IMG/VR virus record: IMGVR_UViG_3300032046_000028
Location: 1-59,400 of that record
Source: a virus
Reading direction: 5' to 3' (one strand)
DNA: 59,400 bases
Below, piece by piece: positions 14,163 through 21,483 of the stretch; position 1 is the first letter of the stretch; every line of letters begins with the position of its first letter. Both the position numbers and the translations under genes were made by a program. The notes beneath the pieces are model-generated. The model saw nothing but the letters and a program-made list of their open reading frames with translations, did no database searches and had not been told where the DNA came from.

Positions 14163-15266
14163 TCAAAACTTCAACGCTTCTTCGATTTCGTTTATTTTCT
14201 CGTCAGCTTCCTTGTCAGAATCGCCCTTCACACGCACAGCAACAACAAACGAATCAGGCTCCACCTTCCGCAACAAATCCCGCAGGTCAGCGTCGCGGTC
14301 CATCTGTTTCGAGCCATGCGTAAACTCGTAATCCACATAGCCATGAACGGTTTTGCCTCCCATCAATTCAATGTTAAAATCAGGCTCCGTCGTGACTTGA
14401 TAGACAACGATTTTTTTTCCAGTAGAAACCTTGAAGCCCTTATCCCGAAGTTTCTGAACGATTTTATCTTCCATCGCGCCATGCTGAACCTTCATCATTC
14501 CTTCGCGGTCCCCATACTTCGTCATTTGCATAGGCGTCTGCGGTTTCGCTGGCTTTTCAACAACGGCTTGCCTTCCTTTTTCGAGATAACGGAAATAGCC
14601 ATCATAAGCTTCAGGATTCAGTTCTGCTTTAGCAAAATCTTTACCGCACAAGTTGTGGCCATGCCAAAGCCTGCAATCGCCAGAATTAACTTTGCACCTG
14701 TCACACTGAATGGTTATGCGGGTTTCTTGAGTCTTAACAGTTTGCTCTTGTGCCACACGCTGTGTGGCAGCTTTCACAATACCGCCAACCATTCCAGCTT
14801 GAGCTTTCTCTTGATCCTTATACTTGTCAGGAAGATATTTGATAGCCCAAGAATATGATCGGTGAAGCCGTTTAGCAATTTCAGTAGCATCCCAACCCTT
14901 GAGCCGGGCCAATTCAGAAACTAAATGAACTTTATCTTCTTCATCATAGTCTTTTCGATGCAAGTTTTCTTCAGCCTGCAAAACAATCGCAACATCTTCA
15001 GTAACTTCTCGGATATGGCAGGGAACAACGCTCCATTTGAGTTGCTTCGCTGCTTTCAGTCGTCTTTCTCCAGCCAAAACTTCATACCTACTAAGTTCAT
15101 CATGTAAGGGCCTAGCAACAACGGGTTCTATCATGCCATACTCTTGAATACTCGCGACTAAATCCGCAAAATCAGGATCAACCTTGCTGACTCGACTCTG
15201 AAAAGGCATACTAACAAGCTTGTCTATTGGAAGCAGTTGCGTAGCAAAAACTCCATGCTCACTCAT
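14163..15266 (-). CDS. ParB-like nuclease/partition-type protein (367 aa)
   Basis: Start moved to ATG 15266, which overlaps the TGA of a 51-aa gene; the ATG at 15299 lies inside that gene. ParB/Srx core at about 15-105: LVASIQEYGMIEPVVARP and YEVLAGERRLKAAKQL. A KorB/ParB helix-turn-helix follows (WDATEIAKRLHRSYSWAIKYL). Residues 185-210 hold CDRCKVNSGDCRLWHGHNLC, a zinc site. The C-terminal 120 residues (GYVDYEF...FVVAVRVKG) look like a separate nuclease-like or dimerising domain. It could partition the circular genome or regulate transcription. Confidence 0.8.
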   Translation of the reverse strand: MSEHGVFATQLLPIDKLVSMPFQSRVSKVDPDFADLVASIQEYGMIEPVVARPLHDELSRYEVLAGERRLKAAKQLKWSVVPCHIREVTEDVAIVLQAEENLHRKDYDEEDKVHLVSELARLKGWDATEIAKRLHRSYSWAIKYLPDKYKDQEKAQAGMVGGIVKAATQRVAQEQTVKTQETRITIQCDRCKVNSGDCRLWHGHNLCGKDFAKAELNPEAYDGYFRYLEKGRQAVVEKPAKPQTPMQMTKYGDREGMMKVQHGAMEDKIVQKLRDKGFKVSTGKKIVVYQVTTEPDFNIELMGGKTVHGYVDYEFTHGSKQMDRDADLRDLLRKVEPDSFVVAVRVKGDSDKEADEKINEIEEALKF

Positions 15267-15418
15267 GTTCTCAGCCCAATTAACCCAAGTTTTTGACAAA
15301 TGAAGTTTCGGAACTCTGCTTCAGTCATATTCTGAATATTCACAGCTTGCCATTTGCCATCCTTGAACATTCTCACGAAGAAGTTGAGATTCATAAAATC
15401 GTTCTTATTTTCACTCAT
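15263..15418 (-). CDS. 51-aa microprotein
   Basis: ATG 15418 and TGA 15263, both in overlaps. Reads MSENKNDFMNLNFFVRMFKD, then GKWQAVNIQNMTEAEFRNFI and one cysteine. Probably a small alpha/beta protein. Its coupling to the ParB gene suggests a partner role. Confidence 0.55.
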   Translation of the reverse strand: MSENKNDFMNLNFFVRMFKDGKWQAVNIQNMTEAEFRNFICQKLGLIGLRT

Positions 15419-15854
15419 TTCTGAACAGCCACTCCTCTATATCCATCCAATGATTACAACGATGACAGACCGTGAGATACAGTTCTGGATAATCGTAGTC
15501 TATGTGACCATGCTCAAGTTTGTCTATGCATCCGCAAAACTCGCATTCATCAGCTAGTGGAAACATCTCAGGATGTTTCGATATAATGTTACCCGCATGT
15601 TTTTTTTCAGGATATGTCCTGCGCCATTTCCTGTTTTGCTCATTGTGTTCATCTTTATGTTTCTCACCACAACGCCTATAGGAATCAATGGTAGCTTCAG
15701 GATGATTAACCCTCCATGTCCTATGAAGTTGGGTGACTCGTTCAGGATTATTTTGATCCCATTTGTGACTTAGTTCTAAACAATGCTCTTTATGTTTTGC
15801 ATAGTAAGCTTGGTAAGTCTTCTTGTATTTTTGATAACGAGTCAGTTCAATCAT
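15411..15854 (-). CDS. HNH-like zinc-finger nuclease (147 aa)
   Basis: Basic, Lys/Tyr/His-rich N-terminal region with repeated short units (YAKHKEHCLEL, KWDQNNPERV, RCGEKHKDEH), as in DNA-binding leader regions of phage HNH enzymes. The C-terminal finger CEFCGCIDKLEHGHIDYDYP...CHRCNHW has both CxxC pairs and HxHxDY in place of the HHxD pair. That form is used by a phage subfamily of HNH enzymes. Confidence 0.7.
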   Translation of the reverse strand: MIELTRYQKYKKTYQAYYAKHKEHCLELSHKWDQNNPERVTQLHRTWRVNHPEATIDSYRRCGEKHKDEHNEQNRKWRRTYPEKKHAGNIISKHPEMFPLADECEFCGCIDKLEHGHIDYDYPELYLTVCHRCNHWMDIEEWLFRNE

Positions 15855-15856
15855 TT

Positions 15857-16342
15857 TTACTTAGCAGTCTCCTTTTTGACTGGTACTTTAAAATCGTCGC
15901 GAAATTCTTCTGGACTCACAGCACTTACAAGCAAAGTTTCTAATTCGTTGATGAACCACGCTTTATTACATGTAGCTGTATGTTCAAGCATCCATCCTAC
16001 ACGTTTGAGAATCTGTTTTTTGTTCAGCATTTTCGCTTCCTTTTCTGCTTCTTGCACAATCAAAAGCTTCTTTTGCAAAATCGCATTCTTCGCATAGACC
16101 TCCCGCACTTCGTAGCCTTCCTTGATTAGGCCGTCAACTTCTTCGATGCTGACGCTTTTGAGACTCACAATCTTCTCTGACGGAACGGAGTCGGACTCTT
16201 CAAAAACTAGACCGTGACAGAAAGGGCAGACATGAGTTTCATAGATATTAGGGTCTGAATTGCCGATTGGATCTTCACTTGTTTGTTTGGCAGTGTACAG
16301 AAACACTTTCTTACAGTCAGGATTCAAACATTGAAACTTCAT
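15857..16342 (-). CDS. zinc-ribbon protein, long paralogue of the 32010 gene (161 aa)
   Basis: I start it at ATG 16342 (MKFQCLNPDCKKVFLYTA), overlapping a 47-aa gene. The first 85 residues match the whole protein at 32010-32276: the same MKF(Q/E)C...C-KK/GKTFLY, HVCP(F/Y)C, and GYEVRE(V/L)YAK. Two zinc pairs form a ribbon. A further 75 helical residues follow here only. The pair shows that the two minus-strand blocks share ancestry. Confidence 0.7.
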   Translation of the reverse strand: MKFQCLNPDCKKVFLYTAKQTSEDPIGNSDPNIYETHVCPFCHGLVFEESDSVPSEKIVSLKSVSIEEVDGLIKEGYEVREVYAKNAILQKKLLIVQEAEKEAKMLNKKQILKRVGWMLEHTATCNKAWFINELETLLVSAVSPEEFRDDFKVPVKKETAK

Positions 16343-16482
16343 GTTGTTCCCTTCAAATACAACGAATCCTTTTTTTCCCCGTTTTCCAAAATCCCGCGCA
16401 ACCAAAGAAATTCTCCACCCTCTCCTGCTTCATGAATTTCAAGTTTCTTCAACGGTTTTCCATCCCAAAAAATGTCAGTCAT
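16339..16482 (-). CDS. 47-aa microprotein
   Basis: Reads MTDIFWDGKPLKKLEIHEAG, then EGGEFLWLRGILENGEKKDS. Likely an all-beta small fold. Both ends lie in ATGA overlaps. Confidence 0.55.
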   Translation of the reverse strand: MTDIFWDGKPLKKLEIHEAGEGGEFLWLRGILENGEKKDSLYLKGTT

Positions 16483-16637
16483 GGTTTTGCTTCCTTCTTT
16501 AACTCTTCAATCTCACGTTGCAACTCCGCAATACAATCCACTAGAACGTCGAGTTTCTCGGTCCAATAATTCTCAGGCAAATTGTCCAAAGAAGCCAGCA
16601 AATTAGCAACTTTGCTTTCGCACTTTTCAGCCTTCAA
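16479..16637 (-). CDS. 52-aa helical microprotein
   Basis: TTG start 7 bases after GGAGGC; TGA overlaps the next ATG. Helical and acidic (MKAEKCESKVANLLASLDNL, VDCIAELQREIEELKKEAK), consistent with a short coiled coil. Confidence 0.5.
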   Translation of the reverse strand: MKAEKCESKVANLLASLDNLPENYWTEKLDVLVDCIAELQREIEELKKEAKP

Positions 16638-16639
16638 AT

Positions 16640-16783
16640 TCAAGCCTCCTTCGCGGGAACCACTTTCACTTTTTGGCCTCTCCCAATCGCTGCTACTGCA
16701 CGCAACATTTCAATTAGGGAAACGTCGGCTAAGTCAGGGGTTTTGCTGACTAAAACAAAGTCAGAATCCTTTTTGTTGTTCAT
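16640..16783 (-). CDS. 47-aa microprotein
   Basis: Reads MNNKKDSDFVLVSKTPDLAD, then VSLIEMLRAVAAIGRGQKVK. A strand-helix-strand layout with a basic end. It stops 3 bases before the TTG of the next gene. Function unknown. Confidence 0.55.
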   Translation of the reverse strand: MNNKKDSDFVLVSKTPDLADVSLIEMLRAVAAIGRGQKVKVVPAKEA

Positions 16784-16787
16784 TCAT

Positions 16788-17309
16788 TCAACTCCTTATC
16801 GTGAAGTCCGCGAGCGACCAAGATCGCGGTTCTTTCGATTCTAACTGGTCTTCAGGGATCGTTTTGCAGATCGTTGTCCACCCAAGATTTACCGCTGAAA
16901 TAACTGGATAATTTCCAATTTTGATCGCGGCTACAAAATCAAGGGTCGGTATGAAACGTGGATTTTCAATAAGCTGTTTTGTTTTCATGTCGAAGAAAGC
17001 GTAAACTATGTAGTCAGCTCTGCTAGTCCAGACCCATCCTGGGATTTCTTTTTCTCGTTTGCTCCACACTTCAGCGGCATAGTCAGACCATTTTTTGCCT
17101 CTAACTTTCTCGTCTATTGAATAGAGAGAGAGTCTCGGGACATCTTGGAGTTTTAAGGCCAGAAACTTGTCTATGCCCATATGCTGAAAATCGAAGATTT
17201 GAGAAACGTCAAGAATACCGATTAGGTTTTGACCGAAAACTGTTCTATAGTAACTGTCTAGGTATGGTGAACATGCTTTTTCAAGCTTTAATGAATCCTC
17301 AAACACCAT
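16788..17309 (-). CDS. PD-(D/E)XK-like nuclease (173 aa)
   Basis: ATG 17309 overlaps the end of the methyltransferase gene; the ATG at 17387 lies well inside it. About residue 43 reads MGIDKFLAL, then LSLYSIDEKVRGKKWSDYAAEVW, then GWVWTSRADYIVYAFFD. An early Asp, D-x-K in a beta hairpin and a following Glu, then GW...ADY, is the arrangement of a phage PD-(D/E)XK nuclease family. It follows an adenine methyltransferase, so together they may form a restriction-modification or self/non-self pair. Confidence 0.6.
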   Translation of the reverse strand: MVFEDSLKLEKACSPYLDSYYRTVFGQNLIGILDVSQIFDFQHMGIDKFLALKLQDVPRLSLYSIDEKVRGKKWSDYAAEVWSKREKEIPGWVWTSRADYIVYAFFDMKTKQLIENPRFIPTLDFVAAIKIGNYPVISAVNLGWTTICKTIPEDQLESKEPRSWSLADFTIRS

Positions 17310-18306
17310 GACCCCAAGCCTCCCAATTTTCCCGTTTCTCGCTGGCAAAAAGTTCCAGAAATAAATGGCCAGAATACATGGTTTCAACTATCTTGTAAGC
17401 TTCGTCGGGTTTTTGACTGTGCTCTCTTCTCGGTGAAGATAATACTGAGGAAACCCGTTTATCTTCAGACGGTGGCGAAAACTCGCCTTTTATGCCGACA
17501 AGCAAAAGTTCATGCTGACCTCTGAAATAGTAGCCAGTGCCAAACTTGTCCTTGATCCAAACCAAGTTCGTTTTGTAAGTGAACCCCCACGCCTTCATTA
17601 CTTGTAAAGCGTCTTCTAACTTCGGGTTTGTTGCCCACAAAAACAGAACGGCATCATCAGCGAAAGGAACTTCCAGTTTGCATATTTCGTCAGTCGTCAT
17701 GGTCGAATAGTGCATGTCTGGACTGCCACGCAAACGCAAAGCATATTCCCAAGGCGGATCAGCAACAACAACGTCAAACGTGCCCTTGGGAAGCGGCGGA
17801 GTTGCACAGTCAATATGCTGAACCATTTTGTACGCATAGGCTATGCTAGTCTGGTCTTTTCGACATTTTGCTTTAAGTTTTTCAGAACCTTTCTCAATGA
17901 TTGTTAGAGCCCGCTGAAAAGTTGTGGAACTCAAACCGATCTGACGAGCAACAACATCACGAGCCCTACCCGAATCTTCCGTTACCTTCGGTTCATTTGA
18001 ACCAGAAGTCCCAGAAGTTAAATCCGTTCTAGTCCCTTGTCTTTGTTTTGCACGCTCAGCCTCAATTTCCATAAGAAGCAAACCGAACTCGGCCTTCTCA
18101 AAATCCGTCAACTGACGCCGACGAAGATTCGCCTCAATCACAAACTTCTTTTCAAGCAACTTATCCGAAAAAACCCGCTTCTCAACCTTAGGTTCAATCC
18201 CTAGCTCTTGACAAACCCGATACCTATGGTGACCGTCAAGAATCTCACTCATTTCATTAATAACAATCGGAAAATGCTGGCCCTCCGTCTGAATTGAAAG
18301 TTTCAA
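17299..18306 (-). CDS. ParB-domain/MT-A70 adenine methyltransferase fusion
   Basis: The N-terminal ParB-like domain has ILDGHHRYRVCQELG (22-36), then a helical linker with DVVARQIGLSSTTFQRAL. The MT-A70 catalytic domain follows with VADPPWEY (DPPW at 183-186), FLWATNPKLEDAL, and a final HSQKPDEAY...LELFA. It should methylate N6 of adenine in DNA or RNA. The start is uncertain: TTG 18306 is the first standard codon, but the typical family beginning (PRLSKAEFEALK) is encoded upstream. A CTG at about 18390, 7 bases after AAGGA, would give about 363 residues. Confidence 0.88.
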   Translation of the reverse strand: MKLSIQTEGQHFPIVINEMSEILDGHHRYRVCQELGIEPKVEKRVFSDKLLEKKFVIEANLRRRQLTDFEKAEFGLLLMEIEAERAKQRQGTRTDLTSGTSGSNEPKVTEDSGRARDVVARQIGLSSTTFQRALTIIEKGSEKLKAKCRKDQTSIAYAYKMVQHIDCATPPLPKGTFDVVVADPPWEYALRLRGSPDMHYSTMTTDEICKLEVPFADDAVLFLWATNPKLEDALQVMKAWGFTYKTNLVWIKDKFGTGYYFRGQHELLLVGIKGEFSPPSEDKRVSSVLSSPRREHSQKPDEAYKIVETMYSGHLFLELFASEKRENWEAWGHGV

Positions 18307-18393
18307 CGCTTCAAACTCTGCCTTAGAAAGCCTAGGCAGAATCGCGTCATACGCCGCATTTACTTTCAGGGCAAGTTCGACTTTGCTCAGGGT

Positions 18394-18531
18394 TTATTCC
18401 TTCTGTTTTCGGGTTTTCAAAAGATGCTCAATTTCTTTGGCAACGGATCGGCAGTTCTTTTCAGCTAGCGTTTGAAGTTCAACGTAAACTTCTTCTGGTA
18501 TGGTGACAGACTTCCATCCTTCTTCTGGCAT
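18394..18531 (-). CDS. ribbon-helix-helix protein, first gene of the early block (45 aa)
   Basis: Reads MPEEGWKSVTIPEEVYVELQ, then TLAEKNCRSVAKEIEHLLKT. KSVTIPEEVYVEL is the classical strand plus helix of a CopG/Arc-type repressor. As the first gene from the divergent promoter it probably represses the early block and its own synthesis. The end coordinate is accurate to a few bases. Confidence 0.75.
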   Translation of the reverse strand: MPEEGWKSVTIPEEVYVELQTLAEKNCRSVAKEIEHLLKTRKQKE

Positions 18532-18540
18532 TTTATCCTT

Positions 18541-18660
18541 CACTTTTCCTGTAGTTTACGGTTATACAATGTGTGAGAATATAAGCTTTGCCGTAAACTA
18601 CGGTTATCTGAAGAGTCAAGAAACAAGCCTTAAATACATAATTACGGTAAATTACTTACA
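18541..18660. promoter_or_regulatory. divergent promoter with inverted-repeat operator
   Basis: An 11-bp arm GTAGTTTACGG (18551-18561) is matched by CCGTAAACTAC (18591-18601). TACGGTTAT also occurs as a direct repeat at 18557-18565 and 18599-18607, with a weaker third copy (TTACGGTAA) near 18642-18650. A TATA-like CTTATATTC faces the minus genes near 18577-18586, and CCTTAAATAC near 18628-18637 faces the plus RHH gene. The RHH proteins on either side are the obvious ligands. Confidence 0.7.
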
Positions 18661-18668
18661 GAGCAACA

Positions 18669-18848
18669 ATGCCGCCAAAAGGATTCAAAACAATCACAGT
18701 TCAAAAGATAGTCTATGACTACCTAATGACCGAGTACAATGCCCAAAAAGACGAACTGGCAATAAAACAGGGAGTAAAAAGCTTCTCAGCCTACGTCACT
18801 AAACGTCTAGCCCAGCTAATCGAAGAAGACAAGAAACGTAATCCGTAA
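18669..18848 (+). CDS. ribbon-helix-helix regulator (59 aa)
   Basis: Reads MPPKGFKTITVQKIVYDYLM, with a second helix GVKSFSAYVTKRLAQLIEED. This is the RHH fold with a long linker, a type frequent in archaeal mobile elements. It starts about 35 bases after the TATA-like box. Expressed away from the early block, it is a candidate lysogeny-type repressor. Confidence 0.75.
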   Translation: MPPKGFKTITVQKIVYDYLMTEYNAQKDELAIKQGVKSFSAYVTKRLAQLIEEDKKRNP

Positions 18849-18921
18849 CCTTCAAGCCTTTCCGTCTAGCACGTTCCTTCAACAAACTAAACACTTCCTC
18901 AGAAACAACAATCCGTTTCAT
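18799..18921 (-). CDS. short RHH-like protein overlapping antisense (40 aa)
   Basis: Perfect GGAGG site 6 bases before ATG 18921. Reads MKRIVVSEEVFSLLKERARR, then KGLKVTDYVSCLLRLAGLDV. This is strand, helix, helix, the minimal RHH. Its last 50 bases lie antisense to the 18669 gene. It may be cotranscribed with the integrase and control excision or integration. Confidence 0.6.
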   Translation of the reverse strand: MKRIVVSEEVFSLLKERARRKGLKVTDYVSCLLRLAGLDV

Positions 18922-19010
18922 TCCAATCCTCCCGTAAAATATCCCGTAAGTAGAACGGCGATTTAAACCCACGTTCCAACAATCATTCTCGAACCCTAGA
19001 GAGTCTCCCC

Positions 19011-20006
19011 TTAAAGTCCAGCTTTCCTTGCCAATTTGCGTATGCCCTCTAACACGTCAGGACTCTTCAACAAATCTAGCATTTCCCGATCCTTATCACT
19101 CAGTCCCGCAACCACTTTTCGCCCGCTAATGTCCAAGCTTTCTATGAACGCTTTCGGATACCTTTCTTCCACTTCTTGCTGCAACGATTGCAAATACGTC
19201 ATATCACTCAACGGAATCGTTTTTCCAACAACAAATTTGATTTGAAACTCGTTGAAACCCGCACGACTCAAACCACTCATAACCCACTTCCGCAACAAAT
19301 GCGAATGAACTCGACCCGTAACCAACACATGAGCATCCCTAGCAAGATGTTTCAACATTCCGTTTAGGCCCTCTTTTGTGGTATAGCTGAAAAGGTGTTC
19401 GCCATGCCAACCTGTCTTAAGCCATTCGCCGATCCACTCGATAGCAAGTGGATTTAACACGCCCAACCTTACGGCTCCAGTCTTTCCCCGCTGATGAATA
19501 AAATACACGTATTCTTGCCTCTGCTCACGCGCTCGATAAATCAAACTTTCAATAAAGGCCCGTTTCAACTGCAACAACGCTTGGACTTCCCAACCTAAAC
19601 TACAAAACGTCGAAAGAATTGCTTTCTGTTCTATGCCTGCAACCCCGAACATTTTCACTAAATCCTGCGTAGAAAACACATGACTAGAAAGGTCAATGAG
19701 AATATGGGCACGCTTTCCCCTTAACCGCAGAACCTTATCGTTGTGACTACAAAAACTGCCCAATGCCGTAAGAACAGACAAGACCGTGTTTTGACTCAAC
19801 TTTTCTTTTCTCCAAGGCGGCAACCAACCGTTCAAAGCCTCATTCTGAAACCGTAAAGCAACATGCCGCAAGTCTTTCGGTTCTAAAGCTAGAAATGCTT
19901 CTAAAGGCTTACGATACCATTCAAGAAACAACCGCATACCTGTCATGTAAATATGCCTCGTTGACTGAGTGCGACAGTCCCCTAGCCAATCCTCCAGCAA
20001 ACTCAA
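19011..20006 (-). CDS. tyrosine recombinase (integrase)
   Basis: 331 residues. The N-terminal SAM-like core-binding part (TQSTRHIYMTGMRLFLEWY, 14-32) is followed by the catalytic domain with RGKTGAVR (beta-hairpin Lys), HSHLLRKWV (H-x-x-R) and DMTYLQSL (nucleophilic Tyr). The first catalytic Arg is expected in a TGLRxxEL-like stretch, but the matching place reads SLGWEVQALLQL, so it may be replaced. Probably inserts the circle into a host chromosome. No tRNA-like attachment site could be recognised. Confidence 0.85.
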   Translation of the reverse strand: MSLLEDWLGDCRTQSTRHIYMTGMRLFLEWYRKPLEAFLALEPKDLRHVALRFQNEALNGWLPPWRKEKLSQNTVLSVLTALGSFCSHNDKVLRLRGKRAHILIDLSSHVFSTQDLVKMFGVAGIEQKAILSTFCSLGWEVQALLQLKRAFIESLIYRAREQRQEYVYFIHQRGKTGAVRLGVLNPLAIEWIGEWLKTGWHGEHLFSYTTKEGLNGMLKHLARDAHVLVTGRVHSHLLRKWVMSGLSRAGFNEFQIKFVVGKTIPLSDMTYLQSLQQEVEERYPKAFIESLDISGRKVVAGLSDKDREMLDLLKSPDVLEGIRKLARKAGL

Positions 20007-20247
20007 CCCTTTCTCCCTCCATCAAGACCTTTCGGTAACATCCTTAAAAACATAATCAAACATTCCGCGTTAGTACTTTGATATACGCCGATAAGTCGTT
20101 AGCGTATAAACGATTCGACAAACCCGAAAAGCTTCCGCGAACCCTCTGACATTGATGGTTCTTTTTGACCGTACAATTTAGAAAAGAAAGAGGTTTAGTA
20201 AACTTTATAAGCCACTTGTGGTATAGTAAACCGTTGAGGGATGAAAG
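20007..20247. promoter_or_regulatory. intergenic region between integrase and plus-strand genes
   Basis: No gene. On the plus strand, ACTTTATAAG (20203-20212) is a TATA-like box about 40 bases before the ATG at 20248, and GAGGGATGA (20235-20243) is its ribosome-binding site. AGTAAAC occurs twice around it (about 20197 and 20223) and could be an operator. The integrase promoter must also lie here. An attachment site would be expected near, but I see no tRNA end. Confidence 0.5.
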
Positions 20248-20463
20248 ATGAGCATTCAAAAAGGAACAAGAATTTGGGAACCTACAGCAAACATGACAGC
20301 GAAAGAAATAGAGCAGTTAAACATGAGACTGAAGTTGTCGGGAAAGAAGTGTAAAGATTGTGGCTTGACTAAGAACCTTACAAAAATCAATGAGAAGCCA
20401 GAATTTGTTTGTCTTGATTGCTGGGACAAGAAAGGATATGAATACGATCCTACTCCTTGGTGA
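20248..20463 (+). CDS. zinc-ribbon protein (71 aa)
   Basis: CKDCGLTKNL...FVCLDCWDKKG gives two CxxC pairs 19 residues apart, a plain zinc ribbon (35-58). The preceding helix (AKEIEQLNMRLKL) may pack on it. It has its own promoter and a good ribosome-binding site. First of five small genes. Confidence 0.65.
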   Translation: MSIQKGTRIWEPTANMTAKEIEQLNMRLKLSGKKCKDCGLTKNLTKINEKPEFVCLDCWDKKGYEYDPTPW

Positions 20464-20470
20464 TAAAAAA

Positions 20471-20761
20471 ATGGTCGATGTAGATAAGGGCTTCAGCAAA
20501 GAAGAAAGGGAGAACATAAAGGATGCACTTAAAGACTCAGTTTGTTTTTTTGGAGAAGGCAAATGCTCTATGCAATGTATTTGGCTAGCTGTGTGTGATA
20601 AATGTGATGATGAAGGTAAGATGACTCCATTCTGTAGGCTGTCTTTCGAGGATGTTGTCTATGGCGATGAAGTAAGGAAGGACATTGAAGGGGACGATGT
20701 TTGTTCAACAGAATATCACTTTGCTAATTATGGAGAAGTTAGTGAGGCGCAAAAACTATGA
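20471..20761 (+). CDS. cysteine-rich protein (96 aa)
   Basis: I use the ATG at 20471, just after the previous stop. The ATG at 20390 would overlap that gene by 74 bases. The middle reads CFFGEGKCSMQCIWLAVCDKCDDEGKMTPFC in two parts with seven cysteines, followed by an acidic tail. Metal binding is likely. The fold is unknown. Confidence 0.55.
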   Translation: MVDVDKGFSKEERENIKDALKDSVCFFGEGKCSMQCIWLAVCDKCDDEGKMTPFCRLSFEDVVYGDEVRKDIEGDDVCSTEYHFANYGEVSEAQKL

Positions 20762-20880
20762 GTCCTTACGCTAATAAGGAGAAGCAGAAGGCGTACATGC
20801 GAGACTACGCACGCAAAAAACGGGTACAATTCAAGAAACTGTTAGAAGCATATGAGAATAGAAGGAAGGAATGGAAATGA
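20758..20880 (+). CDS. 40-aa basic microprotein
   Basis: ATGA overlaps at both ends. Begins MSPYANKEKQKAYMRDYARK, then KKRVQFKKLLEAYENRRK. The YxNxEKQKxYxRxYxRK motif is a recurring basic helix in phage small proteins and likely binds nucleic acid. Confidence 0.6.
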   Translation: MSPYANKEKQKAYMRDYARKKRVQFKKLLEAYENRRKEWK

Positions 20881-21095
20881 ATGACCCTAAACTGTATCTT
20901 TGCGATTTCGGCTACGGCATACTACGATATGATATAGGCCGACTCTCTATCTTGGAGCATCACAGCAAAGAAGGCGACTACACAGGAGTTGGCTGGGGAT
21001 GCGACTTTGATTTCAAACTGTTAGAGTTCACACGGAAAATGAAAGACTTTCTAAAGGGTAACTGCGGAAAGAAAACCAAGAAGGAGAAAACATGA
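20877..21095 (+). CDS. hypothetical protein (72 aa)
   Basis: Start at ATG 20877, in an ATGA overlap. Begins MNDPKLYLCDFGYGILRYDI, then a Gly/Asp-rich loop (GDYTGVGWGCDFD) and a basic tail with KKTKKEK. Two cysteines only. Function unknown. Confidence 0.55.
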   Translation: MNDPKLYLCDFGYGILRYDIGRLSILEHHSKEGDYTGVGWGCDFDFKLLEFTRKMKDFLKGNCGKKTKKEKT

Positions 21096-21280
21096 ATGAA
21101 GGTTACATAGAAGGCAAGGGACAGAGAACGTGGTATGATGTCTGCGTAAAATGCACTCGGATAGTCTCGCCTAGGCATACTTCTTGCCCTAAATGTGGTG
21201 GTACTGAGTTTGTGGGAACTATCAGGGCTTCAGATGGTGGAGTTCGACAAAAAGAGTTGCGTCTGGCTTCTGAAAAGTGA
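21092..21280 (+). CDS. zinc-ribbon protein (62 aa)
   Basis: VCVKCTRIVSPRHTSCPKCGGTEF is a complete short zinc ribbon (18-41 approx.), like those in rubredoxin-type or transcription-factor fingers. ATGA overlap with the previous gene. The stretch 21281-21483 that follows is a convergent gap with no convincing gene. Confidence 0.65.
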   Translation: MNEGYIEGKGQRTWYDVCVKCTRIVSPRHTSCPKCGGTEFVGTIRASDGGVRQKELRLASEK

Positions 21281-21483
21281 TACTTGTCCACTATCTGCAT
21301 ACTATTTGAGATACTATGTGTGAATGGTGAAGAAGTACAACCGCCTTCTTCGAATAAGAACTTCTAGGAACTCCCATGAATCTACGGTTCTTTTTTGTGG
21401 TCGCGTCAGGACATATTCGATTCTGAAAAGTCCATGTCAGAAAGAAACAAAAAGGGAAAGTTTGCCGTGTTCCACCTTTTTGG

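Noticed and set aside
20056-20259. 67-codon minus frame in front of the integrase
   Set aside because: No ribosome-binding site, no protein-like features, and it covers the promoter region of the 20248 gene.
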